From: Photobacterium malacitanum
GTDB lineage: Bacteria > Pseudomonadota > Gammaproteobacteria > Enterobacterales > Vibrionaceae
Length of the DNA: 64,000 bases
Assembly: GCF_900185615.1 (NCBI RefSeq)
Contig: NZ_FYAK01000001.1
Coordinates: 343,701-407,700, forward strand
Direction of reading: 5' to 3'
The position numbers and the translations under genes are program-made. Shown here piece by piece: positions 48,246 to 57,257 of the stretch. The notes beneath the pieces were generated by a model. That model worked only from the letters and a program-made list of their open reading frames with translations, was not told where the DNA came from and did not search any database. Each line of letters begins with the position of its first letter. Positions within the stretch are counted from its first letter, which is position 1.

Positions 48246-48425
48246 AATGCGCGGAAGGTTTTGTTTAGGCTCGCCTATGTCATACCTTTCGTATTTTATT
48301 CTGCATAATAACTTTTTGTTATGAAACTTGTTTTTTATTTTGTTATTTTATAAATATTCGAAATAAACAACAGCCTTAATAACAATAATTTATTGCGTTA
48401 GATATTTATATAAAGAGAGAACTCT

Positions 48426-49379
48426 ATGAGTATTTTTAGTTATGAAGGGTTTGCTGTATTAACAGTATTAATGCTTGCACTCGATTTGTACCAAACTCGC
48501 GGTGGTAAAATATCGATTAAAACAGCTGCACTTTGGAGCGTTTTTTGGGTCTTTTTAGCCTTTGTTTTTATGGGCTTTATTTACCTATATTGGCCACAAA
48601 TGGCACCTGAAAGCACATATACTAATAAACAAGCAGCAACATCATTTATCACTGGTTACTTATTAGAAAAATCTCTCAGTGTTGATAACTTATTCGTATT
48701 CGCACTTATTTTTGGTCAATTTGCAGTACCAGAACGATTACGTCCTCGTATTTTAATGCTGGGTATTGTCGGCGCACTTATCTTACGTGCTGGTATGATT
48801 GGGGTTGGTGCTAAGCTTTTAGCTGACTACCACTGGATCCTTTACATCTTTGCCGTTTTCTTACTTTACACTGGCTTTAAGCTTTGGCGTGAAGGTGAAG
48901 AAGAACAAGAAGACTTCTCAAACTCAGCCCCTGTTCGCCTCGTTAAACGCTTCTTTAGAGTTGCAGACGATTACCATGATCATAAAATGTTTGTTAAAGA
49001 TGACAAAGGCTGGCTGGCAACACCATTATTAGTCGTTGTAGCTGTGATTGCCTTAACAGATGTCATGTTTGCACTTGATTCAATTCCAGCTATTTTCGCT
49101 GTTACTCAAGAAGCATTCTTAGTCTTTACAGCTAATGTATTTGCCCTACTTGGCTTACGTTCACTGTATTTTGTATTAGAAGGTATGCTAACCCGTTTCT
49201 GCTATTTACGAGTTGCTTTAGCCTTTATTCTAAGCTTCATTGGTATCAAAATGTTACTTGTTGGTTCACCTTATGCAATTCCAACCGTGATTTCACTGGG
49301 TGTGATTATCCTTTCCATTACTATCGCTATCAGCGCATCGTTATGGAAAACACGTAAAATAGAAACAACACAACAATAA
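48426..49379 (+). CDS. alx: TerC/Alx-family membrane protein (Mn2+ exporter)
   Basis: 317 residues with about nine TM segments. TerC core: LLEKSLSVDNLFVFALIF (about 75-92) and ALTDVMFALDSIPAIFAVT (about 209-227), each with acidic residues in the membrane that probably coordinate metal. E. coli Alx and related TerC proteins limit cytoplasmic Mn2+ and are induced by Mn2+ or alkaline pH through the riboswitch seen upstream. GAGAGAA ribosome site. Terminator follows. Confidence 0.9.
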   Translation: MSIFSYEGFAVLTVLMLALDLYQTRGGKISIKTAALWSVFWVFLAFVFMGFIYLYWPQMAPESTYTNKQAATSFITGYLLEKSLSVDNLFVFALIFGQFAVPERLRPRILMLGIVGALILRAGMIGVGAKLLADYHWILYIFAVFLLYTGFKLWREGEEEQEDFSNSAPVRLVKRFFRVADDYHDHKMFVKDDKGWLATPLLVVVAVIALTDVMFALDSIPAIFAVTQEAFLVFTANVFALLGLRSLYFVLEGMLTRFCYLRVALAFILSFIGIKMLLVGSPYAIPTVISLGVIILSITIAISASLWKTRKIETTQQ

Positions 49380-49403
49380 GTCTAACGTCACAACACATAT
49401 AAT

Positions 49404-49440
49404 AAAAACGCCACAGCTTTTGCTGTGGTGTTTTTGTTTT
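49404..49440 (+). terminator. Terminator after terC/alx
   Basis: AAAACGCCACAGC pairs with GCTGTGGTGTTTT (one G-T) around TTTT, then TTTTGTTTT. Confidence 0.92.
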
Positions 49441-49473
49441 ATCGGTATCAATAATGACGCTTAACCAGCACTA

Positions 49474-50205
49474 TTAACCAATGTGCTGTTTAATTATATC
49501 TAACAACTGTTGTGGCTGTTGCACAATGTAGGTCGGCGTGATCAGCGACAACTTTTGGTGATCACTCACCTTACCCGTATCAACCCATACACTCGTAATA
49601 CCGGCACCATTAGCTCCTGCAATATCAGCGGCCAGCGAATCCCCCATATGGATGACTTCACTAGACTGACAACCCACTAACTTTAATGCTTTTTGGAAAA
49701 TGCTAAGTGCTGGTTTTTCTTCCGGCTCTTCTCCGCCCACAATAATATAATCAACATGTTCAGCCATTGCTGTCGCTGCCAGTTTAGGATGCTGTGAAAA
49801 CACTGGACCATTGGTGATCACCACCAGCTTATACTGCTGACGTAAGCAGGCTAACATTGCTTTTACGTGTGGAAAGAAATCAAATCCAGCCATGCGACCA
49901 TCATCAAATGAAGCTTGAATAGCAACAGCCTGATCAAAAGTAATGGTGAGTTGTTGTTGAGCAAATAATGTTTGAACTAATGTTTGCCTAAACAGCAATT
50001 CATTGTCTAATAATGCCACTAACTGTGGAAATTCGTCATTAAGCTGTTTATAAACCCCCGCAATATAACGTTGGCAAAAAGTATCTGCATTTAAGGTTGG
50101 AAACTGTGATTGGACATAATGTTTTAAAGTGGCCAACGCTTGCTTGTCAGCAACCGAAGTTGCACATAAGGTTTCATCCATATCTAAAAAAATAGCTTTT
50201 AACAT
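49474..50205 (-). CDS. HAD-superfamily phosphatase
   Basis: 243 residues. Motif I DMDET (8-12; nucleophile Asp8), motif II ITNG (near 132), motif III Lys near 162 and motif IV MGDSLAADIAGA (near 194-205). The cap is helical (C1), as in HAD-IA enzymes such as YjjG nucleotidase or N-acylneuraminate-9-phosphatase. The substrate is unknown, probably a small phosphate ester. Monocistronic; its 3' end lies 34 bases past the terC terminator. Confidence 0.85.
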   Translation of the reverse strand: MLKAIFLDMDETLCATSVADKQALATLKHYVQSQFPTLNADTFCQRYIAGVYKQLNDEFPQLVALLDNELLFRQTLVQTLFAQQQLTITFDQAVAIQASFDDGRMAGFDFFPHVKAMLACLRQQYKLVVITNGPVFSQHPKLAATAMAEHVDYIIVGGEEPEEKPALSIFQKALKLVGCQSSEVIHMGDSLAADIAGANGAGITSVWVDTGKVSDHQKLSLITPTYIVQQPQQLLDIIKQHIG

Positions 50206-50295
50206 TACTTCCTCGTTGTGTCATACAAAGACACTCTAACTGTATTGATTCCAAACGATAATTTAATTCTACCTTGAGCCACGATATTTAGCACA

Positions 50296-50325
50296 CAAAA
50301 AAGCCAGCATCTATGTGCTGGCTTT
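50296..50325 (-). terminator. Terminator of the L,D-transpeptidase or downstream hairpin
   Basis: AAAGCCAGCA pairs with TGCTGGCTTT around a six-base loop. On the minus strand T-rich sequence follows. Confidence 0.8.
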
Positions 50326-50350
50326 AATAAATATTATGCAGTGAGTAATT

Positions 50351-52135
50351 TTAACGCTTAACAAAATCTTTCATGGTAATGAACTTTGCTTTAATTGGCT
50401 TTACTTGTGGTGAGTCATAACCATAAATATCATCACGCATTTGTAGATTACCATTTTGATCAACCCATGCCGTTAAATAAACAAAGTCAACATCAATACG
50501 TTTTGAAAGACTAACAACCTTGTTCTTTTGGGAATCAAGCATTGATTTAAAAGAATCAATATTATTACGTTTTTGGTAATCAATAACATAATTAGCTAAA
50601 TCATCAGCACGCTCAACACGCACACAGCCAGAACTTAAATCGCGTTTATTACGATTAAACAAACCACGAGATGGTGTGTCATGTAAGAAAATAGCATAAT
50701 CATTTGGCATCAAGAATTTAACACGCCCTAATGAATTACGAGGACCAGGACCTTGCTGGAATTCATGTGGGAATGTCTTTGGATTCACCGTTGCCCAGTC
50801 AATACTGCTTGGTGGTACAACAGTACGATCTCGCCAGCTGTTTAAAATCTGCATATTATGAGCTTTCAGGTAATCACGAGAAAGTTTCACTTTGGGAATC
50901 ACATCATGCTGCTTAATCGTTACCGGAACATTCCAATATGGATTAACGACCATCGTTGTAATCGATGATGAGAATAGATTTGTTGGGCGCGTATCACGGC
51001 CGACAATTACCTTAGACTCAAACATTTTCTGACCGTTATCGTAAAGTTCTAACTTATAGTTAGGAATATTTACCCAGATATGAGCACGAGTATCATTATG
51101 ACGATTTAATGCCGACATACGTAACGTGTTTAATGCTAACAAACGAGCAATGTCGCTGTATGGCATCACTAATTGCTTAATTGTCGCCGGACCAACAATA
51201 CCATCAGGCGTTAACCCGTGACGCTTTTGGAATAATTTAATGCTTGCTAACAATACACCAGAATTTGACACTGTTGGTTGTACAGATAATGCATCATGAT
51301 CCGCTTGGCTTAGATCACCTAAATGATAAAGCACCTGTACCACATCATGACCATTAGGTAGCACATCACCAGGGCGATAAACTGCTGACTTAAAACTGCT
51401 GCGAGTTAAATGATGAGGTGCCAATTGTTGGTACTTCTCAATCATTTTCATGGTTGATTCAAATGGAATATAAGTAGGACGGTATGTTGTAAGCTTCGCC
51501 ATTGTCATTGGGTATGCATCTTCATCGCTGCCATACTGAACCATTACTTGACTCATATTTAAAGGCTGAGATAAGAATAAAACATTACGATGATGAGCAA
51601 TATAATTTAAAAATGCGCGATACACATAATAAGTATCAGTTGCTAAAAGGTCATAACCACGCAAATTACCTTGTTGCTCAAGTTTATTCAGTTCAGTTAA
51701 ACGTTGGCTGATACCCGGTAGCATTTTACTATCTGCGACCATTTGCAACTGTGCTGTCAATTCTTTACGTAAAGCGACAGTATTCCACAGTGGGTAAAAC
51801 TTATTTTGTGCATAAGCTTGTTCTATTTGTGGTGCGAAACATACGTTACTTGCGGTATTACCACATAATATTTTCGTACTAAGTAAATGTTCATTATTCA
51901 ATGACGACCAATCAACACTGCCAGCTGTTAACGGTGCTTTTCGTGTACCTGTTGGTATCTGAGGAATCGCAGTATTAGGACCAACAATTTGCACTGTATT
52001 GGCTGTAGCTGCAACATTCTGTGGAGCAACAGGGCTCGCTTCAGCAGCCAAAACACTACCGGGAACCATCAGCGATAAAACTAAAAGCTTGCTAACACGC
52101 TTAGCAACAACACGTTGAGGATTTAACATCGTCAA
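50351..52135 (-). CDS. ldtD: L,D-transpeptidase (LdtD/YcbB type)
   Basis: 594-residue periplasmic enzyme that makes 3-3 crosslinks in peptidoglycan. Signal peptide (KLLVLSLMVPGSVLAAEA, to about 32), a helical scaffold, a peptidoglycan-binding domain (about 300-330, LFQKRHGLTPDGIVGPATI), and a YkuD catalytic domain with HDTP near 485 and the active-site SSGCVRVE (Cys504). Length matches YcbB. Monocistronic; leader region to yjjI is 640 bases. Confidence 0.92.
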   Translation of the reverse strand: MTMLNPQRVVAKRVSKLLVLSLMVPGSVLAAEASPVAPQNVAATANTVQIVGPNTAIPQIPTGTRKAPLTAGSVDWSSLNNEHLLSTKILCGNTASNVCFAPQIEQAYAQNKFYPLWNTVALRKELTAQLQMVADSKMLPGISQRLTELNKLEQQGNLRGYDLLATDTYYVYRAFLNYIAHHRNVLFLSQPLNMSQVMVQYGSDEDAYPMTMAKLTTYRPTYIPFESTMKMIEKYQQLAPHHLTRSSFKSAVYRPGDVLPNGHDVVQVLYHLGDLSQADHDALSVQPTVSNSGVLLASIKLFQKRHGLTPDGIVGPATIKQLVMPYSDIARLLALNTLRMSALNRHNDTRAHIWVNIPNYKLELYDNGQKMFESKVIVGRDTRPTNLFSSSITTMVVNPYWNVPVTIKQHDVIPKVKLSRDYLKAHNMQILNSWRDRTVVPPSSIDWATVNPKTFPHEFQQGPGPRNSLGRVKFLMPNDYAIFLHDTPSRGLFNRNKRDLSSGCVRVERADDLANYVIDYQKRNNIDSFKSMLDSQKNKVVSLSKRIDVDFVYLTAWVDQNGNLQMRDDIYGYDSPQVKPIKAKFITMKDFVKR

Positions 52136-52667
52136 AGCGATCCTTACCTATGTAATAAAACAAAATACACTATACCTAGCATTACAGCCTATCTTATTTG
52201 ATATGCAATGACGGTAATTCATAAAAAACTAATTATCTATATTTAGACAAATTTTAACAAATGATACAATTCAAAAAGTGAAACTTTAAAATTTAATTAT
52301 GTCATATCACAATTTTTTATCTTTAAAAGTTATAACAAAAACCTTCAATGTATTGATATTATTACAATTGAACGATATTTAAAACCTAAAAAAACATTCT
52401 TTTATTAAAAATAAAATCGATGTGAAAAAGAAGAAATATCTCGCCGTTGCGCTTTTGGTTGCTCATTAATTATACTTATTTAGCATTTCAGGCTATAGCA
52501 ACCACTTTACAATGATGAAAATAGTAATAGTGAATAATGCTATTTTGTTGTTACTAAATTACACACTTAAGCCCTACTTATTTAATGTTAAATTCAGGCT
52601 CGATTTACTTTGCGTCTATTGTACACCGTATTTTTTATATCAAATAACTTTTTAACTGCTTTAAACG
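52136..52667. other. Gene-free AT-rich stretch before yjjI
   Basis: About 530 bases with no open frame of note. It holds the divergent ldtD promoter and, at its right end, a lone GTATTTTTT word near 52628 related to the half-sites next to yjjI. I see no FNR site of full quality. Confidence 0.4.
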
Positions 52668-52723
52668 ATGGATTTCCATTTTGGAAAAATACTGTTCTGT
52701 ATTTTTCACTTCTGGAAAAATAC
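52668..52723. promoter_or_regulatory. Alternating half-sites upstream of yjjI
   Basis: GAAAAATAC (52684-52692), GTATTTTTC (52699-52707) and GAAAAATAC (52715-52723) alternate in orientation, giving two overlapping perfect palindromes with 6- and 7-base spacers. ATGGATTTCCAT (52668-52679) is a further dyad. Sits 54-110 bases before yjjI; a strong operator candidate. Confidence 0.65.
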
Positions 52724-52776
52724 ATTCTCCGTTAGATTAGCCGCACAAAACCTATGGATATAAGAAGAACATAGCA

Positions 52777-54309
52777 ATGACACTACAAACAAAAATTAAA
52801 AATATCATTACTGATCCAACATTAAGTGCTAAGCAGAAAACATTGTTCCTGTCGTTGGAAGCAGAAGCTATTGTAGACTATATGCCAATTTCCACTGCCG
52901 TTTCAGCAGCAAAAGATGCGGGTATTATTTGTGATATGTTTGAAGGTAATGCTCCTTTTAAACCTCGTTATGTTCTTCCTGATTACGCAAAATTTTTACA
53001 ACAAGGCTCTGAATACTTAGAGCTTGAAGCTGCAACTAATTTAGATGAAGCAATTAACCTACTGACGATCATTTATCATCACGTACCGTCAGTCACTAAT
53101 ATTCCCGTTTACCTTGGTCAACTTGACCAAATCTTACTGCCATTTGTTACCGATATAAGTGACGATGTGCTATACCGTAAACTGAAAAATTTCTGGATCA
53201 TGCTTGATCGCACTCTTCCCGATGCCTTTATGCATGTCAATATTGGTCCAACAGATAACATCGTCTGTCGAATGATTTTAACCATTGATGCAGAACTTAA
53301 ACAAGTTGCACCCAATTTGACATTTATGTACGACCCACAAATCACACCAGAAAGCTTATTGCAGCAAGCGTGTGACAATATTTGTGAGTGCAGCAAGCCA
53401 CACATTGCTAACTACCCAATGTTCGCTGACGCATTTGGTGAACCAGGTTTTGGTATCGTAAGTTGCTATAATTCACTGCCACTTGCCGGTGGTGCCAACA
53501 CATTAGTACGCATGAACTTAAAAGAAGTCGCACTACGTAGTAATAGTGTTGAAGAGTTCTTAACCACTACCCTGCCACATTACAGTGGACTGATGTTTGA
53601 ATTGATTGATGCTCGTTCAGCGTTCTTACATGAAGAATCAAATTTCTTTAATGGTTTCTTAACCACTGAAGGCTTGATCAATGAAGACCGTTTTGCCCCT
53701 ATGTTTGGTATTTTCGGTATGGCTGAAGCTGTAAACATTCTGATGGAAAAGTCAGGATCAACGGCTAAGTATGGTCACAACGAAGCAGCGAATGCTATCG
53801 CACTGAAAATCAGTGAGACATTAAATGAAATCGTTACTACAACACCTGTAAAATATGGCTTAAATGGCCGTGCTCTATTGCACTCACAAGGTGGTATTAG
53901 TTGTGATCACGAAGTTACGCCGGGGATTAGAATTCCTTATGGTACCGAACCCGATCCAGTGATTCATATTAAAGCACTGGCTGCGCACCATCAATACTAT
54001 ACCTCTGGTATCAGTGAAATTCTGACTATCGAAGAAACAATTAAGAATAATCCACTGGCATTAATGCAACTATGTAAAGGCGCACTGGCTCTAGGATTCC
54101 GTGAATTTACCGCCAACGTTGCCAGCAATGATCTTGTTCGTGTAACAGGTTACATGGTTAAGTTGTCTGATATTTCAAAATTTAAAGAGCAAGGTTCACG
54201 TACGAATACAACTTGGTTAGGTACAGAAGCGTCTGAGAATACACGTATTTTAGAGCGCCAACCACGCGTTGTTAGTCGTGAAATGTCACCCGTTTATTCA
54301 GCTAAATAA
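52777..54309 (+). CDS. yjjI: YjjI-family glycyl radical enzyme
   Basis: 510 residues of the YjjI (DUF3029) family, oxygen-sensitive enzymes with no known substrate to my knowledge. The glycyl radical loop is VRVTGYMVKL with Gly458 (compare RVxGY in PFL), and the probable thiyl Cys230 is in IVSCYNSLPLAGGANT. It is short compared with PFL (about 760) and lacks the two-Cys PFL loop, so not formate acetyltransferase. The activase gene yjjW follows 14 bases later. Probably anaerobic, with a dedicated operator upstream. Confidence 0.93.
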   Translation: MTLQTKIKNIITDPTLSAKQKTLFLSLEAEAIVDYMPISTAVSAAKDAGIICDMFEGNAPFKPRYVLPDYAKFLQQGSEYLELEAATNLDEAINLLTIIYHHVPSVTNIPVYLGQLDQILLPFVTDISDDVLYRKLKNFWIMLDRTLPDAFMHVNIGPTDNIVCRMILTIDAELKQVAPNLTFMYDPQITPESLLQQACDNICECSKPHIANYPMFADAFGEPGFGIVSCYNSLPLAGGANTLVRMNLKEVALRSNSVEEFLTTTLPHYSGLMFELIDARSAFLHEESNFFNGFLTTEGLINEDRFAPMFGIFGMAEAVNILMEKSGSTAKYGHNEAANAIALKISETLNEIVTTTPVKYGLNGRALLHSQGGISCDHEVTPGIRIPYGTEPDPVIHIKALAAHHQYYTSGISEILTIEETIKNNPLALMQLCKGALALGFREFTANVASNDLVRVTGYMVKLSDISKFKEQGSRTNTTWLGTEASENTRILERQPRVVSREMSPVYSAK

Positions 54310-54323
54310 AAGATACCCATAAT

Positions 54324-55196
54324 ATGATTTCTGCCACAGTCAGCAAAATATTGAACTACTCATGTGTTGATGGCCCAGGCAATCGTATGGTACTGTTTTT
54401 GCAGGGGTGTAACTACCGCTGCAAAAACTGTCATAACCCACAAACAATTGATATGTGTAATCAATGTGGTGATTGCGTACCAAGTTGTCCCACCCAATCA
54501 CTACAACTTACAACACAAAACAATAAACCGTTTGTGACATGGAATATGTCGAGCTGCACTGAATGTGATGGTTGTTTAAGCGCATGTAATAAACAATCAA
54601 CCCCGAAAACACAACAGTTAACAGTAGCGGATACTCTGACTTTAATCAGAGATAATTTATTTTTTATTAATGGCATAACGGTAACAGGTGGTGAAGCGAC
54701 GCTACAATTACCGTATATTATCGCATTATTTAAAGCCATCAAGTCCGATGCTACTTTGCAACATCTGAGCTGTATGATCGACAGTAATGGCAGTTTAAGC
54801 ATCACTGGTTGGCAAATGGTCTTACCCTATCTTGATGGCGCAATGATTGATTTAAAGGCCTGGAATAACAGTACTCATCGCTGGTTAACTGGTCGTGATA
54901 ATGATCGTGTTTTAGCTACTATTGATTGGTTAAGTCAACACCAAAAATTATACGAAGTCCGTTTATTACAGATCCCTGGGATCACCGATTATGAGCAATA
55001 TATCGATGCTGTCGCAGCTTATTTAATCGCGTTAGATAGCAGTGTACGTATTAAGCTCAATGCATTTCAGCATCATGGCGTTACCGGTGAGTCTCTCAAC
55101 TGGACAACATGTAAAAAAGAGGATATCGAGACCTTTGCAGCATTACTTACAGAGCGTAATGTTACCAATTTAATCTTACCTAGCGTGTATGTATAG
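54324..55196 (+). CDS. yjjW: YjjW glycyl radical enzyme activase
   Basis: 290-residue radical-SAM protein that puts the glycyl radical on YjjI. Radical-SAM cluster CNYRCKNC (Cys29, 33, 36), then two ferredoxin-type clusters: Cys45/48/51/55 and Cys78/81/84/88. SAM-binding GGE occurs near 115-117 (TVTGGEATL). The extra ferredoxin domain is typical of most activases other than PFL-AE. Operonic with yjjI; a terminator follows. Neighbour on the other strand is a LysR gene. Confidence 0.94.
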   Translation: MISATVSKILNYSCVDGPGNRMVLFLQGCNYRCKNCHNPQTIDMCNQCGDCVPSCPTQSLQLTTQNNKPFVTWNMSSCTECDGCLSACNKQSTPKTQQLTVADTLTLIRDNLFFINGITVTGGEATLQLPYIIALFKAIKSDATLQHLSCMIDSNGSLSITGWQMVLPYLDGAMIDLKAWNNSTHRWLTGRDNDRVLATIDWLSQHQKLYEVRLLQIPGITDYEQYIDAVAAYLIALDSSVRIKLNAFQHHGVTGESLNWTTCKKEDIETFAALLTERNVTNLILPSVYV

Positions 55197-55213
55197 CAAC
55201 GTTAAAAATTATC

Positions 55214-55252
55214 GTCAGTGGCGCTCACCAAATCACCACTGACTTTTTCGTT
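55214..55252 (+). terminator. Terminator after yjjW
   Basis: GTCAGTGG (55214-55221) pairs with CCACTGAC (55236-55243), then TTTTTCGTTT. Convergent LysR gene ends just beyond. Confidence 0.88.
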
Positions 55253-55266
55253 TAATATTATCACTA

Positions 55267-56211
55267 TTAACTTTCTTTATTAGCTAGACCGATTGTATGG
55301 CCTACAGCGATAATTTGTTGATATAACCATCGCAACGCAGGATCATTCATACTTGGTTGATACCACACCAAGCTATACCCGACTTGACCATAATTAAACG
55401 GCAATTCTTTCATAGTGAGAGATTGTGCTTGCGCTGCCACTTCGGCCCATTTTTTTGAGCAAGTAAACAATAACTCAGTATTTTTACACAGTGTTGCTGC
55501 GACACCGAAATCCGCTACATTAACCATGACTTTACGTTTGCGATGTTGTTGTGCGAGCTGCATTTCAAAAAATGGCACACTGAGATCATTATCGACAATA
55601 CCAATATGATCGTAATGTAAATAATCATCAATCGTCAGTGATTGCGTCGCGAGCGGGTGCTGATGTGACATTAAACACACCATTTCATCTGTAAATAGGT
55701 TTTCCCAGACTAAGTTGTTATCAATGTTCGGTGGTTGACTAAGATCATGCGGCAAAATAATAAAATCCAGTACCCCTTTCGCTAATCCACCAACACCAAT
55801 ATTATCTTTAGACCAAATATCTAACCGAATATTTGGTGCAAGTTTCAATACATGTTCACACAAAGGTGCGGCGATCAATTCAAAGGTACTTTCTCGCATC
55901 GATAGTGAAAAACTGCCTGCATAATTGGCAACATCAAACTCTTCTTGAGTCATGATCTGATTCATATCGCTGATCATCTGATGCACAGTCGGCCCTAAAC
56001 GGCGTGCTAATGGTGTCGACACCAACCGATTACCATGACGATAAAACAACTCATCATTTAGTGTGTCTCGAAGCTGACTCAAGGTTTTACTGACCGATGA
56101 TGGACTAACACACAGCCGTTGAGCGCAGTCTGTCACGCTCAGAGTATCTAACATCACATGCAACGTAATAAGGTGCTTCATGCTAATGCGAGAAAGCCTA
56201 ATTAAATCCAT
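55267..56211 (-). CDS. LysR-family regulator (LeuO-like)
   Basis: 314 residues. N-terminal winged helix with MLDTLSVTDCAQRLCVSPSSVSKTLSQLRDTL (about 19-50), then a LysR effector domain with FSLSMRESTFELIAAP near 100. It resembles the LeuO/NodD-type branch. It is convergent with yjjIW, so regulation of them is possible but not shown; the yjjI half-sites are not the usual T-N11-A LysR box. Ligand unknown. Confidence 0.9.
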   Translation of the reverse strand: MDLIRLSRISMKHLITLHVMLDTLSVTDCAQRLCVSPSSVSKTLSQLRDTLNDELFYRHGNRLVSTPLARRLGPTVHQMISDMNQIMTQEEFDVANYAGSFSLSMRESTFELIAAPLCEHVLKLAPNIRLDIWSKDNIGVGGLAKGVLDFIILPHDLSQPPNIDNNLVWENLFTDEMVCLMSHQHPLATQSLTIDDYLHYDHIGIVDNDLSVPFFEMQLAQQHRKRKVMVNVADFGVAATLCKNTELLFTCSKKWAEVAAQAQSLTMKELPFNYGQVGYSLVWYQPSMNDPALRWLYQQIIAVGHTIGLANKES

Positions 56212-56233
56212 CTATTATCTCTTGAATATAAAT

Positions 56234-56270
56234 AAAAAATGCCAGCCAATTATCTATTGGCAGGCATTTA
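56234..56270 (-). terminator. Terminator of folE
   Basis: AAATGCCAGCCAAT pairs with ATTGGCAGGCATTT (one internal mismatch). On the minus strand T-rich sequence follows. Confidence 0.88.
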
Positions 56271-56300
56271 TAGAACCTCAACTATAGCAGTAATTAACGC

Positions 56301-56954
56301 TTAACGAATACCATTAAAAAACTCAGCACGAGTAGCTGGGTTACGTTTAAAAATACCCCCTAATGCAGTTGTTGTCGTCACACTGGTTGCATCCATTACA
56401 CCACGAGATTTAACGCAGTAATGGGTTGCATCAATAGTAACGGCAACATCTTCACTTTCAAGTAACGTTTGTAATGCTACTAATACTTGCTGTGTTAAAC
56501 GTTCCTGCACCTGTGGGCGCTGAGAAAAGAAACGGACAATACGATTAATTTTAGATAAACCAATAATTTTTCCACGTGGAATATAGGCAATTGTTGCTTT
56601 ACCATCAATCGTTACTAAGTGGTGTTCACAGGTACTGGTTAAGGTTATGTCTTTTACTCGTACCATTTCATCACAGTTCATTTTATTTTCAATCACTGTG
56701 ATTTTAGGGAAATTGGTGTAATCCAAACCTGAAAAAATTTCATCGACATACATTTTTGCAATACGGTGTGGTGTTTCAACCAAACTATCATCGGTAAGAT
56801 CTAATGCTAATAGCGATAATACCTCACGCATATGATATTCAATTTTTTCTTTCTTTTCTTCGCGACTGATTACATCAGCTGTCATCGGGGTTTCTAGTCC
56901 ACGGGCGGCTAAGGCGTCACGTACTTGTATTGCAGATACACTTAATGCTGTCAT
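56301..56954 (-). CDS. folE: GTP cyclohydrolase I
   Basis: First step of folate (and pterin) synthesis: GTP to dihydroneopterin triphosphate. 217 residues. Zn site in TSTCEHHLV, plus [12 protein letters not shown]; the [22 protein letters not shown] block and RPQVQERLT are family-diagnostic. I chose ATG 56954, preceded by GGAGGA six bases upstream; an earlier in-frame ATG at 56993 would give a 13-residue extension lacking in relatives. Divergent from moeA, a known Vibrionaceae arrangement. Confidence 0.95.
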   Translation of the reverse strand: MTALSVSAIQVRDALAARGLETPMTADVISREEKKEKIEYHMREVLSLLALDLTDDSLVETPHRIAKMYVDEIFSGLDYTNFPKITVIENKMNCDEMVRVKDITLTSTCEHHLVTIDGKATIAYIPRGKIIGLSKINRIVRFFSQRPQVQERLTQQVLVALQTLLESEDVAVTIDATHYCVKSRGVMDATSVTTTTALGGIFKRNPATRAEFFNGIR

Positions 56955-57257
56955 CTCTTCCTCCAGCTGACCTAGGTAGAATAAAAAAGACATACCCTTC
57001 TGACCTTGCCAGCGCTAAAATCGTTAGCAGAATACCCCCAAATGAGAATAATTTCACCACCAAATTTCTTATGGTTACGTACTTCAAGTGTATTTTAGTA
57101 TATTCAATCTCTTACCGCGGTAGCCAATAAAGGGTAAACTATCTATTAACTAGCGTTCTGAACAATACTTAGTAAACATCTGTAGCAAGATCACGTCAAC
57201 TGAGAATTTTTCAGATCTGCTCACATCATTATCATGACTAAATAAATGGATTCAATT
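56955..57257. other. folE-moeA divergent intergenic region
   Basis: Promoters for both genes. A perfect 10-bp palindrome TACCGCGGTA lies at 57113-57122. No small gene seen. Confidence 0.4.

Noticed and set aside
48136..48324. 62-codon frame before terC
   Set aside because: Runs across the conserved riboswitch box and its terminator; it is RNA structure, not coding.
57113..57122. TACCGCGGTA palindrome as an operator of folE or moeA
   Set aside because: Only 10 bp, single copy; too little to claim regulation.
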